NCBI GenBank assembly: GCA_934567745.1
Contig: CAKTJM010000006.1
Location: 1 to 29,444, forward strand
Reading direction: 5' to 3'
DNA length: 29,444 bases
Origin: an uncultured Eubacteriales bacterium
GTDB lineage: Bacteria; Bacillota; Clostridia; Oscillospirales; Oscillospiraceae
Part shown: piece by piece, positions 15,398 to 27,300 of the stretch
How the letters are laid out: each line of letters starts with the position of its first letter
Position numbering within the stretch: the stretch's first letter is position 1
Position numbers and translations under genes: made by a program
The notes under the pieces: model-generated
The model's database searches: none
What the model saw: the letters and a program-made list of their open reading frames with translations, nothing else
Told to the model about the DNA's origin: nothing

Positions 15398-18300
15398 TCA
15401 GCGCAGGACCACCTTGATGAAGTTGTGCATGATGGTCGCCATCTGCGCTCTGGTGGCGAGCTCCTGCGGCGCGAAGCGGCCCTCGCCGACGCCCTGGATC
15501 AGGCCCTCCGTCTGGCAGTACAGCGCCCCGCTCCGGGCCCATGCCGCGATGCTGTCCCGATCCGTGTACTCCAGCATGGTGTCCACGTCCTTCGGCATCA
15601 CGTCCAGCAGGACCGCGAAGCGCTGGAGCATCGTCGCCATCTGCTCGCGGGTGATCTTGTCGTTCGGACCGAACTTCCGGTCGCCGTAGCCCTCCACGAC
15701 GCCGTTCTTCGCGGCCCAATCGACATACTTGCCGTAATAGGCGGCATAGTCGCAGTCGTCGAAGGCATGCGTCCCGTCCGTGGTGAGCGGGCCGTAGCTG
15801 CGCTCGTAGAGCCGCCCCACGACCGTGACGAACATGGCTCTGGTCACGTCGCCGTCCGGGTCGAAGAGCGTGTCGGCCACACCGACGAAGATCTCGCGGT
15901 CGGTCACGAAGTCGATGTACGGCTTCGCCCAGTGGCCCGTCACGTCCTGGAACGTCCGGTGGTTCTCCGCGAAGAGGATCGACTTCCCGGCCGGGGCGAT
16001 GTACTCGTCCGCGGTCCAGGTCCCGTCACCGTTCCGGTCATACGAGAAGCCCAGGAAGACCCTGTTGCCATTCTCGTCCAGATAGTAGGGATAGCCCTTC
16101 CCCGCTTCGCCGAAGACCGCGGTGATCTCCGTGTTGGCGTAGACCTCGTACGTGCCGCCGCTCGCGAACGCGACGCCGTTGACCTTCAGCTCTCTCAGCG
16201 CGTCGCCGCCGCTCGGCTCCGCCGTGATGGTGAGCTTCGTCCCCAGCTTGACCATGTCGCCGCTGGCGATCTCCTTCCCGTTGGCGACCACGCGGACCTT
16301 ACCGTTCCCGGTGCTGGCGATCACGACCGCGTACTCGCTGTCGGAGACCAGGCCACCGCCGCCGCCGCCACCGCCGCCGCTGGGGCCGACAGGGCCGACA
16401 GGACCCACAGGGCCAACGGGCGTATTGCCCGTGTACTCGAAGGTCGCCTTGATCGCCACCGACTGGCTGCCCACGGTGTACCGACCACCGTTCTGGACCG
16501 CGCCGGCCACGTCCAGGCTCTTCAGGCTGTAGTCCGTGCTGGGCGTCGCCGTGATCTGCAGGCTGGCACCCACGGCCACATACTGGCCGTTGTTCAGCGG
16601 GTCACCGTTCGGCATCAGGGCGACGCGGACCGTGCCGTGCTCCGCCGTCCAGGTCACGGGGACCTCTGCCACGGCGAACCTGCAGACGATCTCGTTGTTC
16701 TTGGCGGCGTTCACGAGGTAGCTGTTGCCCGTGACCGGCGTGCCGCCCGCCGTCAGCGTGTCCAGCCGATAGTGGGCGTCCGGCACGGTGAGCACGATCA
16801 GGGTGGTGCCCACCGGCACGGACTGGTCGCTCACGACCTTTTCACCGCTGCCGTCCAGGACGGTCAGGGTGCCGTTCTTCGGCGTGTCATAGGTCACGAC
16901 GCAGGTCTTGGCCTCGAACACGACCGTGATCTGCATGTCGCTGGTGAGTTTATACTTGGTACCTTCATTTCCGCTGGGTCCAGACCACGGCTCTCCGCCG
17001 ATAACGGTCGGCTCGCCCAGCAGAGTAGAGTCCTCATCTGCCGCAGCCTGGATGTTCAGGAGCGTATCTGCCGTCAGGTAATGCTCGCCAGGCTGATAGG
17101 GATCCCCGTTGATGGTAACGGTACCGCTGCCAGTGCCCAGGACGTTGACCGTCACCTTGTACTCGGCCACGTCGAAGGCTGCCGTCAGTTCAACGGCACT
17201 GCCGACCGTGAGGTCAGCCGTCCAGGTGCCGCCGCTCTTTTCCGAGTCGAGGTCGGTCCCGCCGTTCGTCAGGCTCGTCACCTTGCAATGCTCGTTCGGC
17301 ACGGCGCGGATCGTCAGCTTGGTCCCCGCGGGCAGCTGCGCGCCGGGGAGGACCTGGATATCGCCCGCCAGGACCTGGAGGGAGCCGTTCCCAGTGGCGG
17401 AATAGCCCACGTTGAACATAGATGCTTCCATCTTGACGAAAGGACTCTCCATCTCGCTGAAGTCCAGCGGCTGATCCACGTTGCTGATTTGAACGGCATA
17501 ACCTTCCAAGCTCAGGCTGATGTTGCAGCCCGCGCGGGAGTTCTTCTCTCCCAAGACCGTTCCCACTGCGTTCTGAAGCTTCATACCATCCACGATATAA
17601 CCGTCTTCCGCGCAGAAGGTCATCATCGCCGCGCCGCCCTGGGCGATCTCCACCGTGCTGTCACTGCTATCCGCATCACCGCTGATGCCATCCGGCACAT
17701 GGGCGATAGCGACGGTGCCTATGGTGGTCCCCCCTTCATCAGCAAAGCTCTTAGGCGCTGTGACATCGTGCCGCAGCGGCGCTTCCGTGAACGTGGCCTT
17801 GACCGTCACGTTCTCCGTCAGCGACGGGATGGTGTAGAGGTATGCCTGCTCGTCCTCGTCCCACTGTGCCGTCACAGTCTCACCGTTGACGGTCAGGCTG
17901 CTCAGGATCCAGCCAGAGTTCGGCGAGATGGTGAAGTCAATCTTCGCGTCGCCCTTCACCTCGGTCGTACCTTCGGCCAGGGCCCCAGTGTAGCTTTCCT
18001 CGATGGCCAACTCATAATGGCCGGTAAGGGACCCGTTGCCCTCCGTCTCCAACGTGACCTCATAGACGTCGCGGCGGAAGTCCGCATCGACCGTCACATC
18101 GCCGGTCACATCCAGCAGGGTCAACACGTTGCCGTCCTGGGTGTATTCCGCACCGCCAGAGACACGCCACTGATACAGGTAGCAGCCGGTGTCCGGCACG
18201 GCCAGCAGGGTCAGGGTGTCGTGCTGGGTCACAGCAAAGGCCTTGCTCCCGGACATCGGCACGGTCTCTGCGCCGTTCTTCACGACGCCGGTGCCGTTCT

Positions 18301-21300
18301 CATAGCTGTTGGCGTTCACCGTCACGGTGTGCGTGGGGATGGCCACGAAGCCGACCTTGACGTCGAAGCCGTCGCGGATGTCCTCCACCGCGTAGGTGAC
18401 CTTACCGCTGCTGTCCGCGATGTCCTGATAGCTGCTGCCGACCTTCGTGGACCAGCGGTCCACCAGATGGCCGGGCTCGGGGCTGGCCAGGATCACCACG
18501 TCGTCCATGGCGTGGACGGTGGCGGTGTAGCTCAGGCTGTTGTCGCTGTTGGACGTCGGCGTCACAGCCACCTTCTGGCCGTTCACCAGCAGGGTCAGGC
18601 TGCCCTTGGGGACCGCGCCATCGGTGGGGGCCGCCAGGAAGGCGATCGCGATCTCCCTGCCGACGAAGGTGACGGTGACCGTGCGGTCCGCATCGAGGGC
18701 GGACAGGATCAGGGTCGCTTCGGTGTAGGTCTCGTCGCTCTCCGTCTTGTAGACCTCGCCGTCCACCGTCCAGTGGTCCACGCGGAAGTCCGCGGCGGGC
18801 TTGGCCGTGAAGACCACGTCCTCGCCCTTGACCACCGTGCCGCCGGAGAGCAGGGCCGTCCCGCCGCTCGTCGCGCTCAGGCTGCCGTTGGCCCCGGCGG
18901 AATAGGTCACGGTGTAGCTGTCCTCATTGGTGAAGTCCGCCGTGATGGCATACTGCTTCATCGACGCCGTGGTGAAGGTCAGGGTGTGGCGCTCGGCGTC
19001 CACGGTGTAGGCCTCGTCGTCCATCACGCTCACGCCGTTCACATACCAGGTCTTCACGGCGCAGCCCTCGGCCGGGGCCGCCGTCACCACCACCTGGTTG
19101 TTCGCCGGGATCCACTGGCCACTGGCGGCCACCGCCGTCTGAGAGACGCCGTAGACCGCACCGGCGATCTGCCCCTTCTCGCTCGTGCCCGCGACATAGG
19201 AGACGAACGCGTCCGTGGACAGGCGGATGGTGACTTCCTTCGACACGATGCTGCGGTCTGCGTTCGTGTAGTACGCCGTCAGCTTCAGGATGCCGCCGGT
19301 GCCCGTCTCGTTGGGGGCGATGGTGAGCTCGCCGGTCTTGGGATCCACCTGCGTCGTCCTCATGACCGCGCCCCACAGGCCCCAGGTGACATCATTGGAC
19401 GTGTTCCCGTCGTCCAGGCTGACCTCGGCGTCAAAGTCCCAGGTCTTGCCGCTGCCGGTGTTGTGGTACAGGATGTAGTTCTCGTCGCCGGAGGGCGTCT
19501 CGCCCTCGCAGCGGATGGCGATGTCCGTCGCAGAGGGCGTCACCGTCACCGTGGCGCTGGCAGTACCCAGCTCGGTCAGCTTGGCCGCGTCCGCGTAAGA
19601 GGTGACAGACACCTTGAACTGATGTGTCACTTCTACCGAGCTGTCGACCGTCAGCGTATAGGTGTCACCGGTCACGCCTTCAATGACGTCATTCCACATC
19701 TTCCACTCATAGACAGCGGGCGTCGTGCCGGTGGGCGTGGCGCGGAAGGTCATGGTCTTGCCGCGGCCCAGCTTCAGCTCGTTGCCGGAAGGCGTCAGGG
19801 TCAGGCCGCCGCTGGCCACCTCCGCGTGGGTGATGGTCAGGGGGATGTCCAGACTGTAGGTGGTCGCATCCGTCGTATCCTCATCGTAGAAGTAGACACG
19901 CAGGATGTAGCTGCCGCGTTCCAGACCGCTCAGCCAAGACTCGCGCAAGCTGAGTCCATGGGTATATATATTCCAATCGTAGTCCTCCGTCAGCTCCAAC
20001 GGAGTCTTCGTGTTCCCGTCGATCAACTCCACGACATCTTTGTCGTTATACATAAAGTCGTGGATCTTACCGTTGACCGCCGGGGCCGTCAGGACGGTCG
20101 AGATCGTACCTTCGCCGGTGCCCTTGTCGTAGCTCAGCACGGCGGGGGTCGCCTTGGCGTCCGTGGTGGCCGCGTAGAACTTGACGTACTTGCCGGTATC
20201 CGACAGATTCAGGCTTTCCTCGGTCACAGCCGTCGCGGAGGAGCCGCCGTTGGCCTGCCGCCAGCCCTGGCCGTACGGAGCCTCATAAGACGTGATCCCA
20301 CCTTCCGTGTTTTTCTGATCATCGTAGTAGGTCACGCTCGTGCAGTTGTCGTTACCGTCGCTGCTCTTCAACGCACTGCCCTTGGCGAACAGAGTCAGGG
20401 CCTTCACGTTGTGCAGTGCGATGTCGTCGGCCTTGAGCGCCGGGGCATTCTCGGCGCTGCCGAGATTGGTGCTGATGCTCAGGGCGCCGTTCTCACCGTA
20501 CAGATGCAAGGTCGTTCCAGACGTCACCGTCACACCGCTGCCGATGAGATTGTTCTCCCCTTCCAGATACACAGGGCAGTCGCCAAGCGTCAGGCTGGTA
20601 TAAGTCAGCCGTTGCAACCTCAGGCTCTTCACCGTTGCATCAGTAAAGTCGAAGCTGCCTCGCGAACCTGCTGTCACCGCGTTTCCGCTGCCGCCGCTGA
20701 TCGTCCAGTCAACAGAGTCTGGAGCAAGCGAAGTGACCTTCAAAACACCATTCTCATCTCGCTCTGCATAATACCGATCACTTGTCTCGCCTTCCACTGG
20801 TTCTGCCTTGATCCAGTTGACGGTATAGGCTCGCAGCTGGATACTCTCATGCTCACCGCCGCTCAACGCGCCAGTCAGGAAGATCCAATTGGGTTCCGAA
20901 CTCTGAACATACAATGCTCCGCTATTGACGAACTTGATGGCGTTGGAGGAAGCGTCTCCCAGATCGATATAGGCATAGCTGCCGCCGCCAGCATTTTCAA
21001 AGGCTGCTCTGGTTACGGAATAGCTCCTCCCCTCATAGGTCGCCGTGACGGTGACAGCGGCTTCATCCTCGTCCGCCATGTCTATCGGCGACAGCCGGAC
21101 ATAGCTGGATTTATTGAGTTTCTTGCCAGTGCTCGACTGGAAGGGCTTCCAAAAGCTGCCCGGTGCTGCCAAGACATCGAAGAGCTTACCCTCGCTGTCA
21201 GTGCCATTGTAGTCTTTGACTTTGACCGTATAGGTATCCTCAGCAGCGCCGTCGGAGCTCACGCGCGCCATATAGCCGTTCTCGTAATATGCATACCACC

Positions 21301-24300
21301 GATAGCTGAATCCGCTCATCCCGATGACGCCCTTGCCATCCGCCTTGCACCTAAGCTCCATCACGCCGCCGTAGTTGTACACACGGTTAGAGCTGACCGC
21401 ATAGTCTTTCTCCGTATGGACGGACAGCTCGCCGCTGTACACCTCCAGTCCGTTATCGGCTCTCAAGCCCACACCGCTGCCCGCGTTCGTGATGCGCAGG
21501 GTCGGGGCCGTTTCGCCTGTGGAGGTACCGATCTGAGCGGCGCCCACCAGGAACACCGCGCGCTCCGACGCACTGCCGTTGCAGATCACAGTGGCATTGC
21601 CCGTCAGCAGCAGCTTGCCCCGGACCTTCAGCGTGTTCCGATAGCAGTCCGTCGTGTTGCTGTCGCTGTTGTTCGTGATGGTCAGCTGCCCGTTGCCGCG
21701 GATCGCGAAGCTCCCGTCTCCCGTTGCCGTCACCATGGCAGCATCGTTCGCCACACCGGTCAGTGCATCCGTCGTTGCGATCGTACTGGTGCCCATCAGG
21801 GTCAGGGTCACGTCCGTGCCATCCATCTGTAACAGACCGTCCTTGGCGGTCGAGGTCAGGTGCAGGCCGTCCAGCACCAGGCTCGTCGCCGCGCTGTCCG
21901 CGACGATGCTCAGCTCGGGGGCGATCGTGCCGCTGTTCGTGCCGCTGACGGTCAGGTTGCTCCTGCTCAGGGTCAGGGTCTGGCTGTTCGGGTCATAGCG
22001 CCAGCCGGCGCCGTTCATGGCGCTGATGTCCTCGCCGCCCACGGTGACGCCCACGCGATTGAGCGTCACGGAGATGACCTTGTTCTCGGTGATATCCTCG
22101 ATGGTGTACACGCCGTCCACCGGTGTCAGCTCACCGTTGTTGACCAGCACCTTGTCGAGCATCATCAGGCCGCCGCCGGAGAGCTTGAACTTGAAGGCGC
22201 CGCCGGAGGCCACGCTGGAGAGATAGCCGCTCTCGGGCGAGAGGACGATGCCGTTGAGCTCCTTGCCGATCGTGGGCCAGGAGATGGTGTTGTAGGTCGT
22301 GGAGGAGAAGATGGGTTTGAAGCCAAAGTCCTCATGGATATCCGGGATGGTGTACTTCACGGAGGTGGCGCGGGGCCGCAGGGCGATGCCGTTCCCCGGT
22401 GTGACCTCCCAATAGGACACGGCGTTGCCCTGGCTGGGCGTCACCATGACGGTCAGGCTGTCGCCGTCGTGGACCGTGACGGTGCGCGCGGCTCCGCCGC
22501 TGGGCTCCTCCGTCTGTGCACTGCTATCCAGCGCACCGGCCGGGAGGTCGTAGCTGTAGGTGCCCTTGCCGTCGATGTCGGCCAGCTCCACGGTGTGCCG
22601 GGCCTTCTCCTTCAGGTGGACGGTGAAGGTCTCGTTCTGGGACAGCTCCGCCACGGCGTAGACCTCTGCGGCGGCGTAGACCGTCACCTGATCACCGTCA
22701 TACTCCGCCGTGCCGGTCTCCGGCGCGGTGAAGTACCAGGTCTGCCCACCTGCTTCATAATGATAGGACTTGTCCTTGGCGACCGCGCCATCCTCGGGCA
22801 GCTGCTGCGCCAGGAGGATGGGCTCATTGGTCGCGGTGAGCTTCGTGCCCTCCGCCGTCCAGCCGAGCAGGTCGTAGTACTCCGGCCAGACGACCTGGGC
22901 GGAGACAGTCGCGCCGCCGGGGATGTCCTCGATCACGCGCTTGACCGGATCGCCCTTGTAGGGGAAGCTGTATTCCTCACCGTTGATCGTGTAGACGATC
23001 TTTGTGCCCTCCGGCGGGACCTTATCGTCCGGTGTATCCACGTCGAACGCCAGCGTCAGGCCATAGGTGCCACGGCTGGTGTAGCCGACGACGTTCGTAT
23101 CCTGATCGATGGTGAAGGTATAGTTGCCCTCGGTATAGTCTGCCGTGCCCTGGGAGCCGGTGGAGACGAATCTGTGCTCACCATCCAGGGAGCAGCCGGG
23201 GCGCAGGCCCACGGTGACCTGGGTGCCGCCCTTCACCTGTTTGCCGCTGGCGACGGCGATCTTCTCCAGCGGCGCGGTGCTGTCGCCGCTCTTGCCCATG
23301 TACCAGGCGGTCAGGCCGTCGTTGCCGTTCTTGTCCTCATAGGTCAGGGTGTAGAAGTCCCGCTCGAACACGGCGTAGAGGGAGCAGCTGGTGGTCGGCA
23401 TGTAGAGCTCGTAGGTGCTCTGCATCTTGCCGCCGTCCTCGGTGTCATAGCTGGTGCCCTTGCCCGGCTCCGTATAGCGCCACTCCTTGAAGTGGTAGCC
23501 CTCGTTCGCCTGCGCGGTGAACTTGAAGTAGGAGTTGGCCAGGATCACGCTGCCGCTGGACAGGGTGCTGTCGCTGCAGGTGATCGTGCCGCCGCCCAGG
23601 TCGCCCGCCGTGCCGAAGGTCAGGGTGTTCTTCTTGATGGCGAACTGGACCTCGATGCTCGTTTCCTCGTTGAGCAGCACGTAGGCCAGGGAGGTCGCAT
23701 TCGTGCCCTGGGCCACGCCGTTGATGTACCAGTCGTACACCTCATAGCCGGTGTCCGGCACGGCGGTGAACACCAGGCGGGTACCGGTCTGGTGCTGCTG
23801 GGTCAGGACGTCCGAGGCGCTCCCAAGATCCACGCGGGTGCTGCCGTAGACTGGCGAGATGACGTGGAGCGTGCCCACGGGCTGGTCCTCGAAGTACCGC
23901 GCGCCGATCTTCACATCGTGGGTCGCGCCCAGGATGGTGATCGAGCCGTCCAGGAAGCTCACGTCGTAGTTGCTCAGGCTCTCCGTGCAGCGGATGGTGT
24001 AGAAGCCGCACAGCGCATCGACCGTATCATACGAGAACTCCGTACCGGCGGTGTTGTAATACGCGGTATCCAGGGTCTTGTCGATGTTGGCGTTCAAGAC
24101 CCCGTTCGTCAGGTCGCAGCTCGCCCAGCTCCCGGAGACGGCCTTGAGCTCGCTGAGTTTGGGACGCACGGCATCCGTGCCCTCCGCCCCCGTCTGCGTG
24201 GGCAGCTGGAGGGTGATGGGCCGCTCCGTCACGGTGAAGCCCGCACGGGCCGTCGTGCCGTCTTTCGTCATCTCCACCAGGTAACTGCCTGCCGGAGTGT

Positions 24301-27300
24301 TGGCCGCCAGAGTGTACAGGCCCGCTTCGGCCGGATCGTAGGCATAGCTCAGGTATGGGTCGTCTATCTCATTGAAAACGGCATAGCCATTTCTGAAGGT
24401 ATCATATTCACCCCAGCCGCTTGCGGTGAAATGCCAGACGATACCGTCAGTATCAACGTAATTATATGTGTGTCCCGGTGTCGTGGTCGAAAAACCAGGA
24501 GTGTAATACTCTGCGTCACGGACCGCACCACGCAGCAGCGGGTCCGCTAAGCTCAGCTTGACGCTATCTGCCTTAGTCTGCTTGGCGCTGGTCACGCCGC
24601 CCGACTTGGTGACCTGCTGGAAGCGCAGCTCGGCCCCGTCGCCGTAGGTGACGGACGCGGGCAGGTCGATGGTGTAGCCGCTGCCCATCTGGGAGAGGTA
24701 CTTGCCCTCCGCCGCGCTGGCCTTGAAGATGTAGGAGCCGCCGTAGTAGGCGTACACGGTGTACATGCCCGACGGCAGGGCGCCGTTCGCGTTCTCCAGC
24801 ACCTTGGAGGCCACGCCGTTGGCGTCCAGGTCCACGAAGAACTGATAGGTCTTGCCCGTGCCGGTGTTGGTCAGGTTGAAGGTGACCGTCCCGCTGGGGG
24901 TGGTCCCGCTGTCGCTGTGGGCGTTGCACACCTTGGCGTACAGCTCGATCCCGCCGCCCGCCACGTCGGTGACGGTCGCCTCGGCGATGTAGGAGGTCCG
25001 CTTCGCGTGGGTCAGGGACACCGCGTCCGTATAGGCCGTGATGTAGGTGCCCGTGTCCTTGGTCTGGACGTTCACGCGGCAGCGGTAGTCGCCCGCGGTC
25101 TCCACACCGGCGTTGGCGAAGGTCAGGGTCATGTTGGTCTGGTTGACCATGTCCTTCCAGGCGCCCTTCTCCATCTTCTGCCACTGGAACTGGACGGTGG
25201 AGTAATAGTTGGCGCTGGTCTCGCCCTTCGGGCCGCGCACGTCCACGGTCAGGTAGGCGGTCTTGTCCGGATAGACCAGCAGCTGGCCGTCCGCCTTGCC
25301 GTCGGACTCCGAGATGCTCAGGGTCGGATAGCCGTCCTGCGCCTTCGTGCGCACGGTGAGCAGGCCGGAGGGCGCGGACAGCGGCGGCACCGGCGTCAGC
25401 CGCTCCACCTGGATGGCGTACTTGTATTCCGTATAGGGCGACAGGTTCTCATCCTTGAAGTAGAACTGCTTATAGGGCTTCCCGTCCTCGCCGTACTTCA
25501 GCGTATAGTGGGCAGCATCGCCCGGCTCGATGGTCGCGATCTTCTCCAGACCGCCGCCCTCGGGGAAGTCGAAGTATTTATAGATGTGGAAGTAACGGAC
25601 CGTGTCGTCATAGGTCCAGGTCAGCACGTTGCTGTCGCTGGCGCTGCGGGCGAAGTCCTGCTGGAAGTCGTCCGGCAGCTCCGGCGGCTGGGAGACGTCG
25701 CCCACGACATAGCTGACCACGGGGATGCTGGTCCCGTCGGCGAACTTGTAATTGTAGGCGAACAGCTTCCAGCTGTAGTAATAGCCGTAGTCCTGGAACT
25801 CCAGGGGCATGTTGGTCACCGTGCCGGAGAAGCTGGTGCCCGTCAGGTCGATGCTGCTCCAGCCGCCCGCCGGGTTCAGGGACCACTGGACGCCGCCGCT
25901 CAGCTCGACCTCGCTCTGGAAGAGGTCGCTCTGGTACTTGCCGCCGCCGCCCAGCTTGAAGTCCCACTGCGCGCCCATGACATAGCTCTCGGCCTCCTCC
26001 TTGGTGATGGTGATGCTCTGGGAGATCGCGCCGTTGCCGAAGCTGACGCCCGCGGGATAGTCGTCCCACAGAGCGATCACGTCGTAGCCGCTGGTGGAGC
26101 TGGGATAGGAGCCGGGATCGCCGGGGGTGGAGGTCAGGGCCGCGCCGGAGATCTGGGGCAGCTCCGCATAGTTGCCCTGGATGGATTCGTAATAGTCCAG
26201 GGTCAGCACCTGATAGCAGGGGGTGAAGGTGTTGGAGATGGTCTCCACCGTCTTGGTGTACCCGCCCTCCCCGTTGGGCGTATAGATGTAGTAGACGTAG
26301 TTCTCCGTGGGGATGGAGAAGAAGGCCACGGCGTCCTCGTCCTGGCTGGTCTCGAAGCTCAGCTCGTACTCGGTGGACCGCGTCGTCTCCTTCTCATAGC
26401 TGAGGGTATAGCCGAGACTGGTCTCCAGCCCGGCCTTCGCTCCGCCCAGCGTGGTCTCCGCCGTCAGCCAGGCGCCGATCTCGAAGTCCACCGTGACGAT
26501 GTCGCTGTCGCCCGAGCCCTTGATCTGGCTGTAGGAGGTGGAGTTCTGCCAGGCATAGTCATAGTCGGAGATGATGTCCACGTCCTCGAAGTAGGGGGCC
26601 GCCGCGATGATGGCCAGCACCTTGGGGTCGGAATAGGTCAGGTAGTGGATGCCGCTGTACTCGATGAGCACGGTGTCGATGTCCACGTCCAGCATAGCCA
26701 TGGAGACGGGGTTCAGGGACGTCACGCCGTCATCCGTGGCACCAGTGTCATCCTGAGTATGAGAGACAGAGAGCTTGCCGCCTTCTCCATAGAGGATATC
26801 ATACCCGGTCTTATGCCGGTGCTGCATCTGAACGCCGCCTTCGGTCTTTGGAAGAGCCTGGGCCTGCGAATCGAAGTGATAGAAGCTCACGCCCAGGATG
26901 TCCGTGCCCTTCCCGTTCACGTCCCCGGAGACGGCACCGTACTCCGCGTAATAGGTCTGCTGATTCGGACCCTGCGCATCGCGATGGGCGCCCCAGATAG
27001 CGTCCCCGCCCAGGGCGTTCTCCCCATCGTACTTTGCCTCATCCAGCTCCATCTTCAGGGCGAGCTTGCCCTCCTTGTACTCATACAGGCAGCTGTCCAG
27101 GTACAGGAAGGTGCTGTCCTGCCCTTCCGGGTGGACCACGGCGGCGTTGGTGCGCATCATGGGCAGAGAGTAATAGTACTCGTCGAAGCCGTTGCCGCTC
27201 TTCCAACTGGTGGTAGAGTTCCCATCGTTGCCCTTGATGGTGACCATCTCGCCGTCCACCGGCTCGTATACGCCGCTGTCCTTGATGGTCAGGCCGTTGG

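Noticed and set aside
13874..21832. Open frame of 2652 codons on the + strand, opposite the MATE gene and the giant gene
   Set aside because: It is a codon-bias shadow in GC-rich DNA: it crosses the junction of two clear minus-strand genes, has His/Arg/Gly-rich low-complexity content and no recognisable domain.
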